A stretch of 64,000 bases of DNA from Dyella sp. S184 (GTDB lineage: Bacteria > Pseudomonadota > Gammaproteobacteria > Xanthomonadales > Rhodanobacteraceae), in the NCBI RefSeq assembly GCF_009766065.1, contig NZ_LMUE01000017.1, forward strand, positions 95,662-159,661, read 5' to 3'. The notes under the pieces were generated by a model. It was given only the letters and a program-made list of their open reading frames with translations, was not told the DNA's origin and did not search any database. Shown piece after piece: positions 18,074 through 25,763 of the stretch. Each line of letters begins with the position of its first letter. Within the stretch, counting starts at the first letter, position 1. The position numbers and the translations under genes were made by a program.

Positions 18074-18561
18074 TGGCGCGGGTTTACCTGAGTCTGGGCT
18101 CCAACCTCGAACCGCGACGCTACCTCTCTGCGGCGATCACTGCGTTGCGCGAGCGCTTCGGCGTGATCGCGGTATCGCCGGCGTATCGCAGCAAGTCGGT
18201 GGGTTTCGACGGCGCGGATTTCATCAATCTAGCGGTGGGACTGGATACCGACTTGTCGCCCGAAGCACTGAACGAGTGGCTGCATGCGCTGGAGGACCGT
18301 CACGGTCGCCGCCGCGACGGGCCACGCTACTCCGACCGCACGCTGGACATCGACATAGTGTTCTATGGAGCGCTGGTGCTCGATGGGCCAGGACATTTGC
18401 AGATTCCACGCAAGGAGCTGAAGCACGCCTTCGTGCTGCGGCCGATCGCGGATATCGCACCGACGCTCCGGCATCCGCTGAGTGGCCTCAGCATGGCCGA
18501 GCTATGGGCGGCGTTTCCGGCGGAACATGAGCCCCTGACTGTCGAGTCGTTGCCGGACTGA
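18073..18561 (+). CDS. folK: 6-hydroxymethyl-7,8-dihydropterin pyrophosphokinase FolK
   Basis: A 162-residue kinase that transfers pyrophosphate from ATP to hydroxymethyl-dihydropterin, the step after FolB. Diagnostic blocks are VYLSLGSNLEPR at the N-terminus, ALEDRHGRRRDGPRYSDRTLDIDIVFYG (PROSITE-type HPPK signature with the two magnesium-binding aspartates in LDIDI) and IPRKELKHAFVLRPIADI. The start is fixed by overlap with the folB stop. It converges on a pteridine reductase gene 31 bp downstream, so three pterin genes are grouped. Confidence 0.95.
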   Translation: MARVYLSLGSNLEPRRYLSAAITALRERFGVIAVSPAYRSKSVGFDGADFINLAVGLDTDLSPEALNEWLHALEDRHGRRRDGPRYSDRTLDIDIVFYGALVLDGPGHLQIPRKELKHAFVLRPIADIAPTLRHPLSGLSMAELWAAFPAEHEPLTVESLPD

Positions 18562-18592
18562 CCAGCACGGATTTTCCGCGCCGAACGGGGCA

Positions 18593-19339
18593 TCACACCG
18601 ACAGCGTGCGGCCGCCGTCCACACGGATGATCTGGCCGGTGACGAACGGCGCGTCACGCAGCAGCCATAGCACGGCGCCGGCGACATCGTCCGGTGTGCC
18701 TGCCCGCTGCAATGGCGTGCGTGCCAGCATCGTCTGCTGGTCGGCATAGGGTTTGCCGTCGCTGGGCCATAGTACGGCGCCGGGAGCCACGCCGTTGACG
18801 CGCACCTCGGGTCCCAGCTCCAGCGCCAGCGAGCGGGTCATCGCGGCCTGTGCGGCCTTCGCCATGCAGTACAGCGTGTGCTGATCCAACGGGCGTTCGG
18901 CGTAGATGTCCAGCAGGTTGACGATGCCACCGCGCGCCGCGCGCAATGCAGGTATCGCCGCCTGGCTGAGGAAGAACGGTGCCTGCGCATTGGAGGCGAA
19001 CAATTCGTCCCATTGCGTTGGCGTCGCCGCACCCAGCGGGGTGGGATAGAACGCCGAGGCGTTGTTGACCAGCGCGTCGAGCCGGCCGTAATGCGCCAAT
19101 AGCTGCTCGACCAGCGCGGGTAGAGCAGGGATGTCGGCCAGTTCGGCCTGCAGCAGCAAGGTGCTGCCGCTGCGCTGCTGTTCCAGTTCGTCGGCCAGGG
19201 TATGGGCATGCTCGACGGAGCGGCGGTAGTGCAAGGCCAGGTCGTAGCCCGCTGCGTGCAGCGTGCGCGCGATCACCGCGCCCACGCGGCGACCGGCACC
19301 GGTAATCAGCGCGACGGGTCGGTCATGGCGTGGCTTCAT
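18593..19339 (-). CDS. Pteridine reductase (FolM/PTR1-like short-chain dehydrogenase)
   Basis: A 248-residue SDR. The cofactor motif is TGAGRRVG rather than the usual TGxxxGxG; the arginine version is the mark of pteridine reductases such as FolM and PTR1, which use NADPH to reduce dihydrobiopterin or dihydrofolate. NNASAF, YCMAK (catalytic Tyr-x-x-x-Lys) and a terminal GGRTLSV complete the fold. Its position next to folB-folK, in convergent orientation, supports a role in pterin metabolism. In bacteria without a classical dihydrofolate reductase such enzymes can be a source of tetrahydrofolate or tetrahydrobiopterin or -monapterin; which applies here cannot be told from this window. Confidence 0.87.
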   Translation of the reverse strand: MKPRHDRPVALITGAGRRVGAVIARTLHAAGYDLALHYRRSVEHAHTLADELEQQRSGSTLLLQAELADIPALPALVEQLLAHYGRLDALVNNASAFYPTPLGAATPTQWDELFASNAQAPFFLSQAAIPALRAARGGIVNLLDIYAERPLDQHTLYCMAKAAQAAMTRSLALELGPEVRVNGVAPGAVLWPSDGKPYADQQTMLARTPLQRAGTPDDVAGAVLWLLRDAPFVTGQIIRVDGGRTLSV

Positions 19340-19411
19340 GCGTAGGCTCCTGCGGCAATCCAGCGGACAGCTTGCCGCAAAGCAATGGGTGCGTCATCCG
19401 TCGGCGAGCGA

Positions 19412-20197
19412 TCAGTCCGTCTTTGGCTTGCGCGGTTTCCGGCTGGCGACCTTGCGTGCGGCACTGGCGACCTTGCGGGCAGCGCCGGTCGTCGCTTTGT
19501 CGACCAGCTTGTCCATCGCGCGCCGCACCGACGATGCCTTTTTGCGGGGCGCTGCCTTGGCGGGTTCCGCGGCGGCAGCTCCGTCGCCTTCGTTTTCCAT
19601 CACGATGTCGCCACTGAACAGGGCGATCGCGGTACTGGCGACTTGCCCCGTGTCGTAATACGCATAGGCACCGACGCCGAGTGCACCGATCACCGGCAGC
19701 CAGCGCGACAGGCCTTCGCTCACCGTGCGCTGGGTGAGCTTGACGCCAATCTGCTTCGCCACGCGTTGCGCGACACCATAGGACATGCGTCGGAACACTA
19801 GCCGGTCGCCCATCTGCACGACCAGGTCGCGGAACGCCTGCGCCGCGGTATGCCGGAACAGGCACCACAGCATCTGCTCGCGGCCCAGCGTGTGATTGCG
19901 GCCATAGGCGGCGGCGATGTCGCTGACCATCTGGCCCTGGATCTTCCAGATCGCGATCAGCTCCGGCAACAGCGTCAGCCAGCCCAGCGGTCCTGGTGGC
20001 AGCGCCAGCGAGCCGGCGGTGAGCGCAGCTCGCTGGGCTGCGCGGTTGGCCAGGCGACGTGCCTCCGTGGCGGGATCCTTGCTGCTGCCGACCTTGCTGT
20101 CCGGCACCTTGCTGACGAAATCGAGGATCGCCTGGGTGACCCGGTTGTGCTCGACCGGTGCGATGACGGCAGGAACTTGCTCGCTGTGCTTGGCCAT
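19412..20197 (-). CDS. EcsC-family protein with basic Ala/Lys-rich tail
   Basis: A 261-residue protein of the EcsC family, whose B. subtilis founder is linked to an ABC exporter but has no known biochemical activity. The middle region (about 40-190) has the family's amphipathic helical pattern, including LPPGPLGWLTLLPELIAIWKIQGQMVSDIAAAYG. The last 55 residues are rich in Ala, Lys and Arg with repeated ARKVAS units, resembling a histone H1-like tail. The ATG at 20197 is chosen for its GGAG site six bases upstream; a longer frame to 20320 overlaps promoter territory of the receptor gene. It is divergent from the TonB-dependent receptor gene. Confidence 0.8.
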   Translation of the reverse strand: MAKHSEQVPAVIAPVEHNRVTQAILDFVSKVPDSKVGSSKDPATEARRLANRAAQRAALTAGSLALPPGPLGWLTLLPELIAIWKIQGQMVSDIAAAYGRNHTLGREQMLWCLFRHTAAQAFRDLVVQMGDRLVFRRMSYGVAQRVAKQIGVKLTQRTVSEGLSRWLPVIGALGVGAYAYYDTGQVASTAIALFSGDIVMENEGDGAAAAEPAKAAPRKKASSVRRAMDKLVDKATTGAARKVASAARKVASRKPRKPKTD

Positions 20198-20354
20198 GCG
20201 GGGCTCCATGGTGGGCGCGCCACGAACTGGCGTGCGTCCGAGCAGTCTAGAGGAGCCGCGTGAAGCTGGACTCAATGGCCGGTGCAGGCGGTCCCTCGAC
20301 ATGGTATCGGCCGCAGGCATGACTTCTGGCTCAGGTGGGCAAGACGAGATGTCA

Positions 20355-20372
20355 GTAATGTTATAACATTAC
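20355..20372. promoter_or_regulatory. Zur-box-like perfect 18-bp palindrome
   Basis: GTAATGTTATAACATTAC is perfectly symmetrical and lies 35 bp upstream of the receptor start codon. Its core TGTTATAACA is the core of gammaproteobacterial Zur (zinc uptake regulator) operators as I know them. The palindrome also contains TATAAC, which could serve as a -10 element, so bound Zur would block transcription. The symmetry is seen directly; assignment to Zur is by similarity to the known motif. Confidence 0.7.
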
Positions 20373-20407
20373 ACACAGCCTCTCACTTGTCCTTGCTGGA
20401 ACCCTTG

Positions 20408-22573
20408 ATGAAACGATCCCTGCTTGCCTTGAGCCTTGCCGCTGCGCTGGCCACGACTGCTGCGCATGCCACCGATACGCCTGCAGCGCCCGCCGCTGCC
20501 ACAACAGGCACGGATAACACGACGGATACCAGCAACCAGCCGCAGACGCGGGATCTGAGCGCGATCGACGTGTCGGCCAAGCTGGACAAGGCGCGCAACA
20601 CATTGTCGCCGGATACCGGCAGCAGCCAGTACGTGATCGACCAGAAGGCGATCCAGGCGTTGCCGCTGGGTGCGTCCACGCCAATGAACCAGGTGCTGCT
20701 GCAGGCGCCCGGCGTGGTGCAGGATTCCTACGGCGGTCTGCATGTGCGCGGCGACCACGCCAACCTGCAATACCGCATCGATGGTGTGATCATTCCCGAG
20801 TCGATCTCCGGCTTCGGCCAGAGCCTGGACGCGCGCACGATCCAGAGCGTGAGCCTGCTCGACGGCGCGTTGCCGGCGCAATACGGCCTGCGCACGGCGG
20901 CGGTGGTCGATATCACCACTAAGAGCGGTAGCGCGTTGGGCAATGGCGGCAGCGTCGGCATGACCACCGGCTCGTTCGGCACGTTCAATCCGAATGTTTC
21001 GCTGTGGGGTAGCAGCGGCCCGTGGAGCGCATTCTTCACCGCGAACTACACGGAAGACAATGTCGGCATCGAGAATCCGACGGCCAGCCGCACGCCGATC
21101 CATGATCACACCAACCAGGTGAAGGCGTTTGGCGATGTCAGCTACCTGATCGACAGCGATACACGCCTGAGCTTCCTGTTCGGTGTGGCGAACAACCACT
21201 TCCAGATTCCGAACAACCCGGATCAGACGCCGCAGTTCGGTTATCTGGATGTCACCAATTTCAACTCGGCCAACTTGAACGAGCAGCAGAACGAGCAGAC
21301 CCGCTTCGGCGTGCTGGCGCTGCAGGGCAAGCTGGGCGCGACCGATTACCAGGTCTCGCTGGGTCAGCGCTTCAGCGGCCTGCAGTACATGCCGGACGAC
21401 ATCGGTGATCTGATGTTCAACGGCGTCGCCGGCGCGATCAACCAGAGCGATCGCGCCAGCACGCTGCAGGTGGATTTCTCCACGCCGATGGGCGACAACC
21501 ATACCCTGCGCTACGGTTTGTACGGCAGCTTCGACCATGCCAGCACCGACACCAATTCGCTGGTGTTCCCGGCCAATCCGGACGGTAGTCAGGCCAGCAC
21601 GGTGCCGTTCAACATCTTCACCAGCGATCGGATCACCGCCAAGACCTGGTCCGCCTATGTGCAGGATGAGTGGAGCATCGGCGAGAACTGGACGGTGAAC
21701 TACGGCCTGCGCGGCGACCAGTACCAGGCGTTCGATACCACCGCAAGCCAGCTGAGCCCGCGCCTGGGCATGGTGTGGCAGGCCACCAGCACCACCACCG
21801 TGCACGCCGGCTACTCGCGCTACTTCACGCCGCCGGCGACCGAGCTGATTTCCTCCACGGATCTCGCCGCGTTCGCCAATACCACCAACGCGGTGAAGAA
21901 CTATGGCGACAACACGCCGCTGGCCGAGCGCTCCAACTACTTCGACCTCGGCGTCTCGCAGAGCCTAGGCAGCAACTGGACGCTGGGCCTGGACACCTAT
22001 TACCGCACGGTGAGCCGTTTGCAGGACGAGGGCCAGTTCGGCACGGCGCTGGTGTATTCCACCTTCAATTACAAATACGGTCGCGTCGATGGCGCGGAGT
22101 TCACCGCGAACTACAGCGCTGGTCCGTTCTCGGCCTATTTCAACTTCTCCTATACCAAGGCGATGGGCAAGGATGTGATGACCAGCCAGTACAATTTCAG
22201 TCCGGTAGACCTGGCCTACATCGCCAACAATTACATTTACCTCGACCACGACCAGAAGTTCACCTCATCCGGCGGCCTCAACTACGCGTTGAGCGATACC
22301 ACCAAGCTTGGCGCCGACTACCTGTTCGGCACTGGCTTGCGCAAGGACGGCAGCGTGCCGAACGGTGGCACCCTGCCGGACTACTTCCAGCTCAACCTCA
22401 ACATCTCGCACGACTTCACGTTCGATCATTTCGGCCAGCTGCACACCCAGCTGGCGCTGATCAATGCGCTGGACCGTACCTACGAGCTGCGTGACGGCAC
22501 CGGCATCGGCGTCGGTGCGCCGCAGTACGGGCCGCGCCGTGGGCTGTACCTGAGCCTGCAGAAAGATTTCTGA
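20408..22573 (+). CDS. TonB-dependent outer membrane receptor, possibly zinc-responsive (ZnuD-like role)
   Basis: A 721-residue receptor. MKRSLLALSLAAALATTAAHA is a signal peptide; a low-complexity Thr/Ala/Asp stretch and a TonB-box-like segment (LSAIDVSAKL) follow. The plug domain occupies about 60-170, with LGASTPMNQVLLQAPGV, LHVRGDH, YRIDGVIIPESISG and QSVSLLDGALPAQYG. The remainder is a 22-strand barrel pattern ending in a terminal aromatic, QKDF. The start at 20408 gives an intact signal peptide. The upstream Zur-type palindrome points to repression by zinc sufficiency and hence a role in zinc or zinc-chelate import. The transport substrate is inferred only from that site. Confidence 0.88.
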   Translation: MKRSLLALSLAAALATTAAHATDTPAAPAAATTGTDNTTDTSNQPQTRDLSAIDVSAKLDKARNTLSPDTGSSQYVIDQKAIQALPLGASTPMNQVLLQAPGVVQDSYGGLHVRGDHANLQYRIDGVIIPESISGFGQSLDARTIQSVSLLDGALPAQYGLRTAAVVDITTKSGSALGNGGSVGMTTGSFGTFNPNVSLWGSSGPWSAFFTANYTEDNVGIENPTASRTPIHDHTNQVKAFGDVSYLIDSDTRLSFLFGVANNHFQIPNNPDQTPQFGYLDVTNFNSANLNEQQNEQTRFGVLALQGKLGATDYQVSLGQRFSGLQYMPDDIGDLMFNGVAGAINQSDRASTLQVDFSTPMGDNHTLRYGLYGSFDHASTDTNSLVFPANPDGSQASTVPFNIFTSDRITAKTWSAYVQDEWSIGENWTVNYGLRGDQYQAFDTTASQLSPRLGMVWQATSTTTVHAGYSRYFTPPATELISSTDLAAFANTTNAVKNYGDNTPLAERSNYFDLGVSQSLGSNWTLGLDTYYRTVSRLQDEGQFGTALVYSTFNYKYGRVDGAEFTANYSAGPFSAYFNFSYTKAMGKDVMTSQYNFSPVDLAYIANNYIYLDHDQKFTSSGGLNYALSDTTKLGADYLFGTGLRKDGSVPNGGTLPDYFQLNLNISHDFTFDHFGQLHTQLALINALDRTYELRDGTGIGVGAPQYGPRRGLYLSLQKDF

Positions 22574-22598
22574 TCGAGACAAGATTTCTGATCGAGAC
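22563..22598 (+). repeat. Tandem 18-bp duplication across the receptor stop codon
   Basis: AAGATTTCTGATCGAGAC occurs twice head to tail (22563-22580 and 22581-22598). The first copy contains the last codons and TGA stop of the receptor, so the second carries a duplicated pseudo-terminus. The duplication is exact, suggesting a recent slippage event. Confidence 0.9.
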
Positions 22599-22607
22599 GC
22601 GGCTGGC

Positions 22608-22634
22608 GTAGGAGCGCACAAGGTGCGTTCCTAC
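22608..22634. repeat. REP-like hairpin (12-bp stem) in the receptor-MidA intergenic region
   Basis: GTAGGAGCGCAC and GTGCGTTCCTAC form a 12-bp stem with one G-T pair and a three-base loop. The GTAGGAGCGC head resembles REP-type intergenic palindromes of pseudomonads and xanthomonads. There is no T-tract after it, so it is more likely a REP-type element than an intrinsic terminator, although it may stabilise the receptor mRNA end. Confidence 0.6.
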
Positions 22635-22707
22635 GGAAACACGTGAGGGACGCGCGATGCGCCCCTTCCGCTATGCTTGCCGCGGTTTTTCACTACCGGC
22701 AAGCCCC

Positions 22708-23901
22708 ATGCCTTCCCGCCTCCCCGATCCGAGCGCCGACGAGCGCGCGCATTCCGACCATCTGCTGCAGCTGCTGCGTGAGCAGATCGCCTCGCACGGG
22801 CCGTTGCCGTTTTCGCAGTATATGGAGCGTTGCCTCTATGCGCCGGGGCTGGGTTACTACAGCGCGGGCAAGACCAAGTTCGGCGCGGCCGGCGATTTCG
22901 TCACCGCGCCGGAGTTGGGCGAGCTGTTCGCGCGCTGTGTGATCAATGCAGTGCAGCCAGTGCTGGCGATGCTTGGCGACGAGGCGGATTTTCTGGAGCT
23001 AGGCGGTGGCAGCGGCGCGTTCGCCGAGGTGGCGCTTAAAGCGTTGGCCGCTGGTGGTGCGTTGCCGCGGCAATACTTGATTCTCGAACCCAGCGCCGAT
23101 CTGCGTGAGCGGCAGCGCGAACGGCTGCGCGCGCATCTTCCGGCCGAGCTCAACGCCCGCGTGCAATGGCTGGATCGTCCACCCGAGCAGGACTGGCGCG
23201 GCGTGCTGTTTGCCAACGAGGTGATCGATGCGTTGCCGGCCACGCGCTTCGCGATGCGCGCTGGTGAGGTCTACGAGGAGTATGTAGCGCTGGATGGCGA
23301 AGGTCGCCTGTTGCGCGTCGATCGTCCGGCCGATGCGCTGGTGGCCGGAGCGGTGCGCCATGTCGAACGCGACCTCGGCAGCGATTTCAGCGAGGGCTAC
23401 CGTTCGGAAATCCTGCCGCAGCTGCCGTACTGGATCCAGGCGATAGCCGGTTCACTGACGGCCGGCTTGATGCTGTTCGTCGACTACGGTTACGTGCGCC
23501 GCGAGTTCTACCTGCCCGAGCGTGACGACGGCACTTTGATGGCGCATTACCGCCATCACGCGCACAACGATCCGCTGTATCTGCCTGGCCTGAACGATCT
23601 CACCGCCTCGGTCGATTTCACTGCGCTGGCCGAAGCGGGCAACAGTGCCGGCTTCGGCGTGGCCGCCTATCTGCCACAGGCACAGTTCCTGATCGGTGCC
23701 GGCCTGCAGGACATCTTCGAAATCGAGCAGGCAAAGATCGCCGACGAGCACAGCCGTTACCGGCTGGCGCAGCAGGTGAAGAAGCTCATGCTGCCCGATC
23801 AAATGGGCGAACGGTTTCAGGCGATGCTCTTCGCCCGCGGCATGGATGCGCTACCGCTACCCGCCGAGCTGCTGGCATCGGATCAGAGCCAGCGGCTGTA
23901 G
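22708..23901 (+). CDS. SAM-dependent methyltransferase, MidA/NDUFAF7 family
   Basis: A 397-residue protein of the class I methyltransferase family to which mitochondrial MidA/NDUFAF7 belongs; the eukaryotic member methylates an arginine of complex I subunit NDUFS2. Conserved blocks: GPLPFSQYMERCLYAPGLGYYS, KFGAAGDFVTAPELGELFA, the SAM-binding LELGGGSGAFAEVAL, LILEPSADLRERQ, FANEVIDALPATRF and FVDYGY. The ATG at 22708 is preferred; an upstream in-frame ATG at 22657 would add 17 residues. The target in bacteria is not established. It converges on the next gene with nine bases between the stops. Confidence 0.88.
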   Translation: MPSRLPDPSADERAHSDHLLQLLREQIASHGPLPFSQYMERCLYAPGLGYYSAGKTKFGAAGDFVTAPELGELFARCVINAVQPVLAMLGDEADFLELGGGSGAFAEVALKALAAGGALPRQYLILEPSADLRERQRERLRAHLPAELNARVQWLDRPPEQDWRGVLFANEVIDALPATRFAMRAGEVYEEYVALDGEGRLLRVDRPADALVAGAVRHVERDLGSDFSEGYRSEILPQLPYWIQAIAGSLTAGLMLFVDYGYVRREFYLPERDDGTLMAHYRHHAHNDPLYLPGLNDLTASVDFTALAEAGNSAGFGVAAYLPQAQFLIGAGLQDIFEIEQAKIADEHSRYRLAQQVKKLMLPDQMGERFQAMLFARGMDALPLPAELLASDQSQRL

Positions 23902-23910
23902 CGTTGGGCA

Positions 23911-25527
23911 CTATGGCGTTTTCTCGACGGCGCATATTTGCAGCGCTGCCGTTCCGTCGCGTTCGATTTCCAGATTGGACGAGATGGGTCGACAGTTCGC
24001 AAGCCGATGATCCGGAAGATAGGCATCGAGAATCTTCTTGCCGTTGTCCGGGTCAGCGCGACGAAGTGCATAGAGCGGACCTTTGTGCTGAGTGACATAT
24101 TGCTGTCTGAGTTCAGAGTATCGGTAGCCTGCTACGGTACTGTCGAATCGGGAAAGGCTAAGGCCGATGAAATCGATATTTTCCGTGTGTGCGAAGAAAG
24201 GCACCACATAGGCCTCCGCTCCGCTAACCAGCAGAACCATGCTGCCTGGTTCGACTTCGATGGGATTTATTTTGAACATCGTCTTTGAAAAGCTGACGTG
24301 TCCCCAGTCGGGATAGCGGGTACATCCTGCGGTCACCAGCAGGATAACCAGCATTGCCAATCCGGCACAGCGATCTTCTCTGCTGTCAGACGGCAGGGAA
24401 CAAATCACCGTACGCACGGCGCTCAGCATCAGAAGACCGGTGAGCGCCTCGATGGGCACGGCGTAGCGGAGGATCGAAAAAAGCCCGAGCCACGCTACGT
24501 AGGCGACAACGGCAAAAGTTGACAGCAAGCCGCTCGGCGACCCGTGGATATTTTTGCAGCTTCTTGCCGACTGGAACACGTCAAGAGTGGCCGTGATCAT
24601 TACGGCAAGCATCGCCAGCGCATAACGCGGATCAGCGAATTCCAGTTCGGTAACGAGACCGCTGTTTTTCTTGGCCCAGTAGAAGGGATAAAACAGCCAT
24701 TGGGCAAGATCTCGTGGTCGAAACCGTGGATCGGTGCCACTGACTGTGCCGATCCAGTCTGAGCGAAACAATTGATTGAAGTAGGGGAAGCTCAGATTGC
24801 CGGTGAGTCGATACAGATGCCATCCCCACCAACCGTAACTCACCAGAAAGGCGAGGACGGATCCGGTGGTATAGATGAGCGCAAGCCTGAGCGCATCTCC
24901 GCGCGGTCTCAGAGTGACCAGCAGGGAGAGCGCCATGGCAGGGATGTAAATCACGGCTGTAGGCTTCAGCCCAGCGGCCAGCCCGCAGCAGATGCCAGCC
25001 ACGCATGCACTGCGCGCCTTGGATGCAAGGTCGGCGCCGTACAGTGGCAACAACTGTAGCAATCCGAGGAGAACGAGGCAGGCGAGCAGTATCTCGTTCG
25101 TCGTACTCCCGGCCTGCGATACCGCCATGGTGCCGCTTGCACCTACAGCAACCGCAAGCAAATCGGGCCAACCAGGCGAACGCCCCTGCAGCTTCGTCAG
25201 CGCAATGGCTATCTTGCACAAGATGAACAGCAGCAGGCCATACCAGAGTCCCTGAAAAGCAGCCAGGACAATGGGCCAGCCGTTCAATACTCCAGTGCCT
25301 AGCGCGTAGTACGGAAGGTCGGGCAAGGGATTGAAAAAGCTCTGCGACCCCGCGGCACCGAAGTCGTGCGCACTGCGATCGTGCAAAAGTGCCCATGCGT
25401 TGTAGATGTGATAATTCTTTAAGTCAAAATTCGCGTCCTGGCCAAGGAAGACGCTCAGGGCCGCGCCGACCGCCAGGCAAAACGGTAATAGCATCCGCGA
25501 AAGGAGAGTGCGCTGCGCAAGATTCAT
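23911..25527 (-). CDS. Polytopic membrane protein, GT-C-like (glycosyltransferase 39/87-type) of unknown function
   Basis: A 538-residue protein with about ten hydrophobic segments between residues 10 and 410, then a soluble C-terminal domain of about 120 residues. The early acidic loop after the first helix (QDANFDLKNYHIYNAW) is the position where GT-C enzymes carry their catalytic aspartates, and the next segments resemble proteins annotated as DUF2029 or dolichyl-phosphate-mannose transferases. Base composition is lower in GC than the genes around it, consistent with acquisition. No glycan cluster surrounds it. A lipid-linked sugar donor is a reasonable guess, but I do not recognise a specific family with certainty. 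Confidence 0.62.
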   Translation of the reverse strand: MNLAQRTLLSRMLLPFCLAVGAALSVFLGQDANFDLKNYHIYNAWALLHDRSAHDFGAAGSQSFFNPLPDLPYYALGTGVLNGWPIVLAAFQGLWYGLLLFILCKIAIALTKLQGRSPGWPDLLAVAVGASGTMAVSQAGSTTNEILLACLVLLGLLQLLPLYGADLASKARSACVAGICCGLAAGLKPTAVIYIPAMALSLLVTLRPRGDALRLALIYTTGSVLAFLVSYGWWGWHLYRLTGNLSFPYFNQLFRSDWIGTVSGTDPRFRPRDLAQWLFYPFYWAKKNSGLVTELEFADPRYALAMLAVMITATLDVFQSARSCKNIHGSPSGLLSTFAVVAYVAWLGLFSILRYAVPIEALTGLLMLSAVRTVICSLPSDSREDRCAGLAMLVILLVTAGCTRYPDWGHVSFSKTMFKINPIEVEPGSMVLLVSGAEAYVVPFFAHTENIDFIGLSLSRFDSTVAGYRYSELRQQYVTQHKGPLYALRRADPDNGKKILDAYLPDHRLANCRPISSNLEIERDGTAALQICAVEKTP

Positions 25528-25763
25528 GCGTGGTCGCCTTGCCGCGACCGGATGTCATGAGGGTCGTGCGCTGCGGGGTGAAAGGACTGGACCGTGCGGG
25601 GATTCGCGTTCGGACACGTGCTTGCTGGTTCTGGAGAGGGAATGCGAAAAATCCATGTCAAAGTCATAGCGCCGATTCGGCAAAACGCGCGTTTGCGCAA
25701 GTAATGAGGGTGTCGACCGACGGCAGAATGCCTAAGGACACTTCATGATGGCTTGGCGGCAGC

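Noticed and set aside
25664..25700. GCAAAACGCGCGTTTGC near-palindrome downstream of the GT-C-like gene start
   Set aside because: The symmetry is broken and there is no T-tract or promoter context; likely chance in GC-rich DNA.
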